Assembly: GCA_964596775.1 (NCBI GenBank)
Contig: CAZQVN010000044.1
Location: 1 to 30,466 of the forward strand
Origin: CAZQVN01 sp964596775
Lineage (GTDB): Bacteria; Eisenbacteria; RBG-16-71-46; JABDJR01; JAWXBZ01
Reading direction: 5' to 3'
Length of the DNA: 30,466 nt
The position numbers and the translations under genes are program-made. Under the pieces are notes generated by a model. It was not told the origin of the DNA, did no database searches, and saw only the letters and a list, made by a program, of their open reading frames with translations. This document shows, piece by piece, positions 15,101 to 22,346 of this stretch. Positions within the stretch are counted from its first letter, which is position 1, and each line of letters begins with the position of its first letter.

Positions 15101-17211
15101 CCGGCGGGAACGGCGGCGGGGATGTCCACGCTGTAGGGCACGGCATTCTGGTGCGTGACCGTCAACGAAACGAGACCGGCCTCGTCCGCGGGACAGGAGA
15201 GCGAGATCATCCCCTGTGCATTCGTCTGCCCCGTCGAGAAAACATCCCCGGCCTTGTACAGGGTAACGCGAGCCCCGGCGAGCGGCTGCCCGGCCCTCTG
15301 CACCGTGATCGTCGCGGAAGCCCCGAGGGTCAGGCTCTGCGGGTGGGTCACCGAGAGCGGGAACGGGACCGCGGTCCGGATGCGGACCAGCGGCTCGGAA
15401 AGCGCCACCAGCGACATCTGGTGCCAGCGCGCCGCGTTGTCGAACAGTGAGGACGGAACCGAGAGGACCTTGGCCAGGGCATGCGCCTGGGCGATCGGTT
15501 CCCCGAGAAAGACCAGCCGGAAGAATTCGTTCTGGTACGGGTCGTCGCTTCCGGGAAAGTCGAACCGCGTCGATCCCATGTAGGCAAAGGCCCCGCCCGG
15601 ACGGCAGAGGAAGTGCTCGGCGATGGAGTCGAAGTCGAGCGACGCGGAGTTGCAGTTGATGCCGAAGAACAGGAACGGCTCCTGCGTGTTGGCGAACCTG
15701 TCGGCGTCCTCCCGGACGATTTCGAGCCCGCCGATCCCCACCGACAGGTTGTTGCGGAACCCGTGCCCCACGTGGTGCACGATGCCGAAGCCGGCGTCGA
15801 TGGAGTCGAGCGCGGTTTGCTTGAACAGCGGCTTCGCCGAGGCGGACCAGCGCGGGTCCTGGTAGTTTTCATAGAGTCGAGAGGCCCGGAATCCGGCGGG
15901 CAGCCGGGTGATCGCCTGCTCGGTGAAGAACGTCCCGTCGAAGACCACGGTGTCGCCCTGGTTCCAGTTGATCGGCTGGAGCATTTCCGCGAGCGCCAGG
16001 TAGGTCGGCACGTAATCGAGCGTCAGCGGCGGCGTCCGCTCGTACTGGAACGTCTTGTCGAGAACCGCGTTCAGCCCCTCGGGCGTGGAACAGGGAATCC
16101 GGCCGAGGAACACCTCGGGAAACAGGTCGGCATTGTCGGCCGGAAGCCCCCCGCCGGGCGAGGCGCCCTCGCCGAACCAGTGGTTTCCGTTTTCGTTCCA
16201 GTTCCTGTCGAGGCACTGGTAGTAGAGGTCGGTGGGAATCTCCTCCCCGCCGTAATAGGTGATGTGGGCATAGCGCATCGGAACCTGGTCGAAATCGCCC
16301 CCCATCAGCACGTACAGGGTGCCCCAGCGCGTCGACGCGTCCCTGATGAACCTGCGGATCTTGTCGGGAAGGTCGACCCCCTCCGAGTACTGGCCGGCGA
16401 TCCACTCCACGGTGCGCAGCGCCGTGGACGTGCCCGTCTTGAGCCTCCACTCCACGAGCCGGTTGAAATGGGGAGCCAGGGCCTCCGTGGTGATGATCAG
16501 GTACTCGACCGGACTCCCGTCCACCGAGGGCCGGAACAGGGGGGAAAATGCATCTCCCGAAAAGCTGTCCGGTTTGAGAACCGGCGTCTTGATCCGCGGG
16601 CTGGCGGTTTCCACGTCCGCGGGATTCAGGACCATGGTCCGGAGAACGTCCTTGAACGACTGATGCCCTCCCGTCTCGGCCCGTTCCGGCTGCCAGATTC
16701 CGTCCGGCACATCGGCGGGGCGCGTCGTCACGGAGATTTCGATGCGCGTCCAGAGACTCAGTTCGCCCGAAAGCGGGTCGCGATAGAGCGGCCGTATCCG
16801 GACCGACTGTATCTGCGTTCCCCGCATCCAGCCGGTCCCGGCGTCGGTTCCGAGGGCGACATCCGGTCCGTGTACCTGGCCGCGACGAAACTCCGGCAAC
16901 TGGCCGGCGACGCCGGGCAGTTCCACCGACTCGATGCCGCGGACCGAAACCGAAACCGGGGCGCTTCCTGCCGGGAGAACGAGGAACGCCACCGTTTCCA
17001 CGCCGCCCGGAGTGGATTGCGCGCCCGGAGACTCGAGAAGCAGCCGGCCCAGATTGCCGTAGTCCGCCGCAATCCGGACCTGATCGGGCGAAAAGCTCAA
17101 CTCGGCCCGCACCGTATTTCCCGCGGACGGGACAAAGGCGCCCGCGGCGCCCGGCAGCGAACACAAAACGGCAGCGATCAGCGTAAGGCGACGGAACGAC
17201 CTGCGGACCAA
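12193..17211 (-). CDS. C25 (gingipain-like) cysteine peptidase A with FG-GAP propeller and FlgD-type C-terminus
   Basis: 1672 residues. The start is TTG, fixed by GGAGG a few nt upstream and by the signal peptide that follows (RRLTLIAAVLCSLPGAAGAF). Order: N-terminal beta prodomain (about 30-215); Peptidase_C25 domain (about 225-620) with catalytic His483 in VGHGFRNN and Cys520 in INCNSASLDF, plus the upstream family motif DLFPEVFLGRIP; Ig/CARDB-like domains (about 630-930); FN3 (about 940-1030); an FG-GAP/VCBS beta-propeller with repeated DxDGDGxxE calcium loops (about 1030-1440); the motif CPWPMFRHDQRNTG; a second FN3-like domain (about 1477-1570); and a FlgD-like Ig sorting domain (about 1580-1672: NSPNPF, VFDVQGRRVRTL, GVYFYRL, ending RKLTVIR). 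Cell-surface or secreted cysteine endopeptidase. It is a tandem paralogue of the gene upstream and lies just before gltX. Confidence 0.92.
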   Translation of the reverse strand: MVRRSFRRLTLIAAVLCSLPGAAGAFVPSAGNTVRAELSFSPDQVRIAADYGNLGRLLLESPGAQSTPGGVETVAFLVLPAGSAPVSVSVRGIESVELPGVAGQLPEFRRGQVHGPDVALGTDAGTGWMRGTQIQSVRIRPLYRDPLSGELSLWTRIEISVTTRPADVPDGIWQPERAETGGHQSFKDVLRTMVLNPADVETASPRIKTPVLKPDSFSGDAFSPLFRPSVDGSPVEYLIITTEALAPHFNRLVEWRLKTGTSTALRTVEWIAGQYSEGVDLPDKIRRFIRDASTRWGTLYVLMGGDFDQVPMRYAHITYYGGEEIPTDLYYQCLDRNWNENGNHWFGEGASPGGGLPADNADLFPEVFLGRIPCSTPEGLNAVLDKTFQYERTPPLTLDYVPTYLALAEMLQPINWNQGDTVVFDGTFFTEQAITRLPAGFRASRLYENYQDPRWSASAKPLFKQTALDSIDAGFGIVHHVGHGFRNNLSVGIGGLEIVREDADRFANTQEPFLFFGINCNSASLDFDSIAEHFLCRPGGAFAYMGSTRFDFPGSDDPYQNEFFRLVFLGEPIAQAHALAKVLSVPSSLFDNAARWHQMSLVALSEPLVRIRTAVPFPLSVTHPQSLTLGASATITVQRAGQPLAGARVTLYKAGDVFSTGQTNAQGMISLSCPADEAGLVSLTVTHQNAVPYSVDIPAAVPAGPFVTITGLRTDDSISGNGDGRLDAGETADLHFRVTNSGGTTAGNVTLTFSTAETTLTVLQPSAQIQDLTPGETDSVSLSGAIRVRASSSVTSAADAPSTLLLSWTGGGRSEKVGLRIGGGNLWILSQQFRDDPGGAGEDSVITAGEMVDVSLSVMNRGASRIDSVTVRLASADNRVTLAQPSAFLGSLAPGGSGETTPPLRFSVSDTTALSTIQVVVSSASGELSRRTLDVKRPDRANTPTGFSKPRSIILSWNPKFDGDIRGYAVLRSTSAAGPFTRVNPVADNPMGYYEDGGLLGLTRYYYKIAAQDRAGNLGPESAVTTFITSYAALENWPLTRNAGSPSSPVVHDLDGDGVPEVISAGQEIYAVHADGSEFFDGDRDSRTLGILTQTGGANFWSTPAVADVDNDGILEIVCAGWGDGKLYVFGVDGAVQPGWPRRLGGREGEAGAALPWGSPLLIDVDGDGTLEIFITGDRFLYGFHHDGTEVRDGDANPATVGVFRDLGTAFNYGSAAGADFDHDGRPEIVLGTRNGTILLLKADGTVLYTKNYSTGLATSITGSPAIADLDKDGELEMIFPVRNLLEVHAVNRFGASPPGWPVRISINQDFDASPTVADLDGDTFPDVVMVGGSGRIGLWHGKNGTLFPGFPVDISTQESGQSFIVRGTPCLGDITGDGIPDIVVGTQTASVYAVSVAGEVLPGFPLKALDNIEGGPLLWDIDGDGHTNLLFGSFDKNVYAFDTPGIFNPVSCPWPMFRHDQRNTGFVATSFATPLEPALAGLAARMTPEGVELSWRFGVDGSSAMAGWLVRRQALPDGVEELLAAPSRSGGGVVTLVDGSALPGTRYSYRVSGIDRSGREIRFAPIPFLVPEGSAPMLPFLGNSPNPFHHATAISYTVAGAGEAPRPVRLDVFDVQGRRVRTLVDDPQAPGSYTTPWDARNDQGRQVEAGVYFYRLTAGGETLTRKLTVIR

Positions 17212-17245
17212 GGAAAACCTCCGATACTGGTGCCCGAAACGGGCG

Positions 17246-17264
17246 GGTACTCAAAACGGATCCT
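17246..17264 (-). other. leader hairpin before C25 peptidase A
   Basis: On the minus strand GGTCCT, loop TTCA and AGGATC form a 6-bp stem with one G-U pair, followed by CCGTTTTG. A second hairpin, GCCCG-TTT-CGGGC, follows about 20 nt later. Both lie between a putative promoter and the TTG start. They are too weak to call terminators and could tune or stabilise the mRNA. Confidence 0.25.
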
Positions 17265-17278
17265 TGAAAGGACCCTCT

Positions 17279-17287
17279 TTTATAACA
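17279..17287 (-). promoter_or_regulatory. extended -10 promoter candidate for C25 peptidase A and gltX
   Basis: Within the 112-nt gap between the two C25 genes the minus strand carries TGTTATAAA, an extended -10 element (TGn before a near-consensus hexamer). There is no -35 match at 16-18 nt. It would start transcription near 17272, about 60 nt before the TTG codon. Confidence 0.35.
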
Positions 17288-17323
17288 CCCTTTAGCCAGT
17301 CGGAATAGTCATCCCTCCGGAAA

Positions 17324-20300
17324 TCAGCGCGCCATCACCAGTTTTCGAGTCTGGGCCTCTCCGTCCACGACGAGTCGGTAGAAATAGACGCCGGCCCCCA
17401 CGCGGCTGCCGCGCCCGTCCACCCCGTCCCACACGACCGAGTATTCACCGGGAGGCTGGTCGGCGGCAACCAGCTGCCGGACGAGGCGGCCGCCGATGTC
17501 GAACACCGACAGTTCGACGGGGCGATTCACGTCCGAGGCCGGAAGGCTGTAGCGGATCGTGGTCCGCGGCGAAAACGGGTTCGGCTGGTTCTGGGCGAGA
17601 AACGCCGTAGGGCCGGGCCGGCGCTCCGCCTCGGGCACACCGGTGACGATGAACACCGGACTGCCGTATACGGACGTCCGCCGGCTGTCGTGGGCGAACA
17701 TCGGCCAGGGACAGGATTCCGGCGTGAACTGCGCCGGTGTGTCCCACATGTACAGCTTCTGGTCGAACCCCTGGACGCAGACTTCCGTCAGGCCGTCCGC
17801 ATCGAGATCCCAGACCAGCGGCCCCCCTTCGACCACGTTGTCCGTCTTGATCGGAAAACCGAGCGCCGGCTGGCCGTTGATCTTGTAGGCATAGACGTTT
17901 CCGTCCTGTCCTCCGAACACGACCTCGATATCCGGGTCCGCATCCACGTTGGCCAGCGCCGGACTGGATCGGATGCTGATCTTGAGCCCGCTCGAATCGT
18001 AGATGATCACCGGCCAGCCCGGCAGGATGGCTCCGTTCTGCCCCTTGAACACGTATACCGTGCCGTTGCCCGCGCAGATCGCCACGTCGAGAAAGCCGTC
18101 GCCGTCGAGATCGCCGAGGGCCGGGCTCGAGTCGAGATCCTGGTTCAGGTTGACCCCCTTCGGCCAGCCGGGCGGAGACACCTTGTTGATGTTGATGGCG
18201 TGAAGCTTGTTGTCGCTCGTCCCGAACACGATTTCCGGAAGGCCGTCCTTGTCAAGGTCGCCGATGGCCGGAGTCGCGGTCATGTCGCCGCTGTAAGTGA
18301 CCGGGAAACCGGGATAGTTCGTGCCGTCCAGCCGTTTCACGTACAACTTCGTGTCGCGGCTGGCGATGATCACTTCCGGAATGCCGTTGTTGTCGAGGTC
18401 GGTGATGACCGGCGTCGCGTAGTTGTTGCCGGCGTTGAGCACGGCAAACACGCCGGTCGTGGCCGGGTTGTTGTCGCCGTCGACGAACTCCGTTCCGTCG
18501 AGCCGGTAGGCGTAGGTGTGCGCTCCGGAATTGATGAAGATCTCCATGAGGCTGTCCCCGTCGACATCGACGAGGGCCGGGGCGCTCCAGGTGCGCGGCT
18601 GACTGGACCCGCCCACGTTCACGTTCACGGGAAAACCGGGCTTAGGCGTGCTCTGGCCGTCGAACACGTACAGCATGCCGTTGCTCCATCCCGCCGAGCA
18701 GACGTCGATCACCCCGTCGCGGTCGATATCCGCGGAGGACGGCGGCGACCAGAAGTTCGAGAATCCGGACTGGGAGAAGACTCCGTGGGTCCGGCTGTCG
18801 CCGTCGCCGTCGATCAATTCCTCGCCGTTGCCGCTGACCACCACGAGTTCATTGCTTCCGCAGACGATCTCGGGAATCGTGTCTCCGTTGAAGAAGGAGA
18901 ATGTCGGAGAGGACGATGTGGCCCCGCTCAGCGGAATCGGAAACCCGGAGCTGAGCGGAAGCGTCGTGGTGGCTCCAGCGGTGGACGACTGCGCGCTTTC
19001 GTTTCCGGACGAATCGATGGACGCGACCCGGTAGTAGAACCGCGTCAGGGGCGGCAGGAACTCGTCGTTGTAGTAGGCCATTCTCGAATCGGCGAAGGCG
19101 TTGATCCGCTGGAAGGGGCCTCCGGGACTCAGGGAGCGGTAGACCACGTATCCGAGCAGGTCCGCCGAACCGACGGGCGTCCAGGTCAGGGCGATCGAGG
19201 AGGCCTTGCCCCCGCCCGCCGGCTGCCCGGGAACGTCGGGCTTCACGACGTTGATGTCGAAGCTCATCACGTCCTGCCCCTGGCGCTGGAGGATGAACCG
19301 CATCGGGTGGGTCGGGTCGGAATCCGTGAACCGGAACACGAACGGGTCGGGCGTGGCCACCGAGTCGGACTGCACGTTGCCGTACGTGGCCACGCTGTCC
19401 ACGATCACGGTGTGCGCGCCGAGCGACCGCAGCTTGCCGACCAGGTTGAGGACGGCACCCCGTCCGTTGTTGCGGACCTTGAGGGTCAGGTTCTGGTTTT
19501 CCCCCGCCTCGATGATCCCGTTTCCATTGCCCACTCCCACGTCGGAAACGATCAACTGGTAACGCTCCATCAGCGGGGCTCCGACCATCACCACGAACGG
19601 TTCCGTCCGGGAGTATCCGGCGGCGTTGATCGTCAGCGACAGCGTCGTTTCATAGCGGTCGACCAGCGGGCCGGACACGAAGACGAGGAATCCGTCCGTG
19701 GGAGCGGCGGACTGTCCCGGAGCCAGGTTCGGGTAGGACGCATTGGCGTCGAGGACGGTGATGTTCGGGTCGGGAGAGGACAGCACGGCGGTGATCCCGG
19801 TGGCCGATGCGGTTCCTTCGTTGCGCAGGGTCGGCAGGAGAATCGCCGTTTCATCGAGATCGAGAATGGAGTCGGCGTTGCCGATCGAGGGCGGATTCGT
19901 GTCGTCCACCACGGTCCCGGATGCGAACAGGTGGGGCGCCGGCGGAGCCACCACGCCAAGGCTGTCCTGGTACGGAACGGACGACGGTGCGGTCACGGTG
20001 AGGACCGCGATGCCCGGGCGGTCGGGGCGGAACGGAACGACGGCCTGCCCCTGCGCGTTCGTGAGCATGGTTTCGTAATCGTCATCCGTCTTGACCAGGC
20101 AGACCCGGGCAGAGTCCACCGGAGATCCGAGCCGGGTCACGGTGACGACGACCGAGTCCACCCCGAGAGTAAGCAGCGGCGGGTGGGACACCGACAATGC
20201 CACGGGCTCCCCGGTCCACACCTGAAGGGACGGATCGCCCAGCAGGATCTGGCTGAACTGGGTCCAGCGATGCTCGGAGTCCCGGGTGGAAAGGCCGGCA

Positions 20301-22072
20301 AACGGGGTCTTGGACAGGGCGAACGCCTCCCCGAGCGTCGGGCGGTTCGTCTGGAACAGCGAGTAATAGAACTCGTTCTGGTACCCGATCCCGGTGCCCG
20401 GAAAGTCGAAGCGGGTGGACCCGACGTTGGCCACGGCGCCCCCTTGCGGGTTCCGGAGCCACTCCTCCCCGATGCAGTTGAAGTCGATCGCCGCGGAAGT
20501 GCAGTTGATGGAGTAGAGAACGCACGTCTTCGTCCCGTTCGTGAAGGCGCCGGCATCCGAATTGTCCAGCGTCAGGCCGCCGGCCCCCACGGCCATGCTG
20601 TTCACGTAACCGTGACCGATATGCTGCACGATTCCGTATCCGGCGTTCACGTGGGCGATGACGGTCGGCTTGTCCTCGACGATCGCGCCAAGGCCGGCGA
20701 ACGGAGGAGCGTTTTCGTAGAGCCGGGTCTTCGTCATGCCCGCGGGAAAGTAGTTCCAGGCCTGTTCGGCGATCGTGGCCCCGTCGAAGATGATGGAATC
20801 GCCGGGGGTGAAATTCTGGGGAAAGAGCACTTCGGCCATGATCATCGCCCGGTTCAGGTAGCCCGGCGTGGGTGTCTTCTCGTAGAGGATCGACTTGGAC
20901 ACGAACGTGGCCGCGCCGAGCGAATCCGAGACCGCCGCCCGGCCCAGCCAGACTTCTGGCCACAGGTCGCAGCTGTCGCCGGTGCTGTTCGCATTGACGT
21001 ACGCCTCGCCGAACGTCGCGTCGCCGTCGCCGTTCCAGTTTCCATCCAGGCACTGGTAGTACATGTCGGCCGGAATGCTCTCCCCGCCGAAGTAGAGGGT
21101 GCGCGCGTACCGCACCGGGATGACGTCGCTGTCGCCCCCCAGGAGCACCCATTCGGTGCCCCAGTTCGTCACCGCGTCGGCGATGAAGCGGCGGATGGTT
21201 TCCTGCTGGTCCACACCGTTGGGGTAGTTATCGTGGATCCAGGATATGGTCCGGACCACGGTCAGGATCCCCCGCTGCGTCTTCCAGTCCGCGAGCTTCT
21301 GGAATTCCGGCGCCATGAGATCGCTGGTGATGATCACCATGTCCACCGGGCTGCCGTCCACGGAGGGACGGAAGCGGGGACTCCACGGGGTCGCGCCGGA
21401 GTCGAGCGACCTGAGCCTGGGCACCGGGCGGGGCTCGGGGAGATCCTCGGGGTTCAGGACGAGGCTGCGCTGCATATCGAGAAACCGCGATTCCGAAGCG
21501 GCGTCCGTCCGTCGCGGCCTCACGATCCCCGCGAGGGGCGCGCCGGGGCCGGTTTCGATCTCGACGGCGATCCGCGTCCTGAGCGTCACCGAACCGCTGA
21601 GCGGATCCCAACTCACCGGCCAGAGAATCACGCTCTGCAGCGCCGTTCCGCGCTGGATGCCGAGCCCCCCCGGCTCTCCCGCCGCGTCGGGAAAGGGAGT
21701 CCGCCCGTTCCAGTCGGACATGTCCGCGCCCGGCCGCGAGAATCCGAACGAAGGCTTCGGAAGGCGCCCGAGATCGACCGTTTCCAGGGCGGTGACCGTG
21801 ACGGAGAGAACAATCTCTCCGTCCTTCAGGGCGAACTGTACCGGATCATAGGGAACCGCGGGCGCGCCGGGCATGTTCCAGTTCGGGCAGCGACCCAGCG
21901 TGTAGAAGGTGCCCGCCGCAGTTTCCCGGACGGAAAACGAACTCCGGTCATGTTCGACGACGGCACGCAGCGTGCGGGATTCGGCAAGGTTCGGACACAG
22001 GAACGAGAGTAGGGCGCCCGCGGCGAGAAAGCGGACGGAAAACGAGCAGGGAATACCCCGGCTCCGACGCAT
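17324..22072 (-). CDS. C25 (gingipain-like) cysteine peptidase B with FG-GAP propeller and FlgD-type C-terminus
   Basis: 1582 residues from ATG 22072; an in-frame ATG at 22132 would add 20 residues, but AAGGAGG at 22079-22085 sits 6 nt before 22072 and the signal peptide begins there (MRRSRG, then FLAAGALLSFL). Domains match its neighbour: beta prodomain; Peptidase_C25 (about 235-630) with His487 in HIGHGYVN, Cys524 in INCTSAAIDF and the motif DLWPEVWLGRAA; CARDB-like domains with NGNGIIEAGENQ; FN3 (about 950-1035); FG-GAP propeller (about 1040-1460); and a FlgD-type domain (about 1490-1582: NQPNPFSPRTTIRYSL, VFDIGGRLVRQL, GVYFYRL, ending RKLVMAR). It lacks the second FN3 module of peptidase A. 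The promoter and hairpin-containing leader upstream suggest regulated expression. Predicted exported endopeptidase. Confidence 0.92.
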   Translation of the reverse strand: MRRSRGIPCSFSVRFLAAGALLSFLCPNLAESRTLRAVVEHDRSSFSVRETAAGTFYTLGRCPNWNMPGAPAVPYDPVQFALKDGEIVLSVTVTALETVDLGRLPKPSFGFSRPGADMSDWNGRTPFPDAAGEPGGLGIQRGTALQSVILWPVSWDPLSGSVTLRTRIAVEIETGPGAPLAGIVRPRRTDAASESRFLDMQRSLVLNPEDLPEPRPVPRLRSLDSGATPWSPRFRPSVDGSPVDMVIITSDLMAPEFQKLADWKTQRGILTVVRTISWIHDNYPNGVDQQETIRRFIADAVTNWGTEWVLLGGDSDVIPVRYARTLYFGGESIPADMYYQCLDGNWNGDGDATFGEAYVNANSTGDSCDLWPEVWLGRAAVSDSLGAATFVSKSILYEKTPTPGYLNRAMIMAEVLFPQNFTPGDSIIFDGATIAEQAWNYFPAGMTKTRLYENAPPFAGLGAIVEDKPTVIAHVNAGYGIVQHIGHGYVNSMAVGAGGLTLDNSDAGAFTNGTKTCVLYSINCTSAAIDFNCIGEEWLRNPQGGAVANVGSTRFDFPGTGIGYQNEFYYSLFQTNRPTLGEAFALSKTPFAGLSTRDSEHRWTQFSQILLGDPSLQVWTGEPVALSVSHPPLLTLGVDSVVVTVTRLGSPVDSARVCLVKTDDDYETMLTNAQGQAVVPFRPDRPGIAVLTVTAPSSVPYQDSLGVVAPPAPHLFASGTVVDDTNPPSIGNADSILDLDETAILLPTLRNEGTASATGITAVLSSPDPNITVLDANASYPNLAPGQSAAPTDGFLVFVSGPLVDRYETTLSLTINAAGYSRTEPFVVMVGAPLMERYQLIVSDVGVGNGNGIIEAGENQNLTLKVRNNGRGAVLNLVGKLRSLGAHTVIVDSVATYGNVQSDSVATPDPFVFRFTDSDPTHPMRFILQRQGQDVMSFDINVVKPDVPGQPAGGGKASSIALTWTPVGSADLLGYVVYRSLSPGGPFQRINAFADSRMAYYNDEFLPPLTRFYYRVASIDSSGNESAQSSTAGATTTLPLSSGFPIPLSGATSSSPTFSFFNGDTIPEIVCGSNELVVVSGNGEELIDGDGDSRTHGVFSQSGFSNFWSPPSSADIDRDGVIDVCSAGWSNGMLYVFDGQSTPKPGFPVNVNVGGSSQPRTWSAPALVDVDGDSLMEIFINSGAHTYAYRLDGTEFVDGDNNPATTGVFAVLNAGNNYATPVITDLDNNGIPEVIIASRDTKLYVKRLDGTNYPGFPVTYSGDMTATPAIGDLDKDGLPEIVFGTSDNKLHAININKVSPPGWPKGVNLNQDLDSSPALGDLDGDGFLDVAICAGNGTVYVFKGQNGAILPGWPVIIYDSSGLKISIRSSPALANVDADPDIEVVFGGQDGNVYAYKINGQPALGFPIKTDNVVEGGPLVWDLDADGLTEVCVQGFDQKLYMWDTPAQFTPESCPWPMFAHDSRRTSVYGSPVFIVTGVPEAERRPGPTAFLAQNQPNPFSPRTTIRYSLPASDVNRPVELSVFDIGGRLVRQLVAADQPPGEYSVVWDGVDGRGSRVGAGVYFYRLVVDGEAQTRKLVMAR

Positions 22073-22078
22073 GCCTGG

Positions 22079-22085
22079 CCTCCTT
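22079..22085 (-). promoter_or_regulatory. Shine-Dalgarno that sets the start of C25 peptidase B
   Basis: AAGGAGG on the minus strand, 6 nt before ATG 22072. It is a near-perfect anti-16S match and argues against the upstream ATG at 22132. Confidence 0.85.
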
Positions 22086-22130
22086 AGCACTGCCTCGACG
22101 AGGGGAAATCTAGAATCTGTGACCGACAAC

Positions 22131-22170
22131 AAAAAATCCCGATTCCGCTTCCGATTGAAACGGTATCGGG
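22131..22170 (-). terminator. terminator-like hairpin inside the leader of C25 peptidase B (attenuator or sRNA end)
   Basis: On the minus strand CCCGAT pairs with ATCGGG (6 bp), then an A-A mismatch, then CCGTTTC with GAAGCGG (7 bp including one G-U), around a 5-nt loop. ATTTTTT follows directly (T run at 22131-22136). The plus strand lacks a T run after the stem, so it is specific to the minus strand. It lies 58 nt before the start codon and about 110 nt after the predicted transcription start. Confidence 0.7.
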
Positions 22171-22279
22171 TATGTAAATGCGCTCGAAATTGTCAGCGGG
22201 GCTCGGTTTGAACTCATGTCTCTCGATGCAGCGGCACGGGTGTCTGTGTCCACAGGGCTCGACAAGCTGCGGACAAGAA
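22131..22279 (-). ncRNA. candidate leader RNA or small RNA upstream of the C25 operon
   Basis: A sigma70-type promoter (22286-22314) and the terminator-like hairpin define a transcript of about 149 nt. Its 5' half can fold: GCAGC (22266-22270) pairs with GCTGC (22228-22232), enclosing CTGT-GGAC-ACAG. A 35-codon frame (ATG 22217 to TAG 22110) with a poor ribosome site crosses the hairpin and could act as a leader peptide. I do not recognise a known riboswitch or T-box motif. It could be an attenuated leader for the peptidases or an independent small RNA. Confidence 0.4.
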
Positions 22280-22288
22280 GGGTAAAGT
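22259..22288 (+). promoter_or_regulatory. sigma70-type promoter candidate for the 22347 gene
   Basis: TCGACA (22259-22264) and TAAAGT (22283-22288) are spaced by 18 nt on the plus strand; matches are five of six and four of six. It overlaps the -10 box of the divergent promoter for the C25 operon, so the two may compete. Confidence 0.35.
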
Positions 22289-22314
22289 TTAGCAGCGCTT
22301 CCGGAACCGGTCAA
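22286..22314 (-). promoter_or_regulatory. sigma70-type promoter for the C25 operon
   Basis: TTGACC (22309-22314) and TAAACT (22286-22291) are separated by exactly 17 nt on the minus strand, predicting a start near 22279. The same -10 hexamer, TAAACT, occurs before the dockerin-like gene. Confidence 0.6.
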
Positions 22315-22346
22315 TCCAAATACAGCCAGCAACTAAGAGGATTTCG

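Noticed and set aside
12931..15450. 839-codon plus-strand frame opposite C25 peptidase A
   Set aside because: Antisense shadow; Arg/Gly/Val-rich with no family features.
17690..22012. 1440-codon plus-strand frame
   Set aside because: Antisense shadow of C25 peptidase B; low-complexity Arg/Val/His composition and no ribosome site, while the opposite strand carries clear catalytic motifs.
22084..22332. 82-codon Cys-containing minus-strand frame in the intergenic region
   Set aside because: It starts upstream of the predicted promoter, lacks a ribosome site and runs through the terminator-like hairpin.
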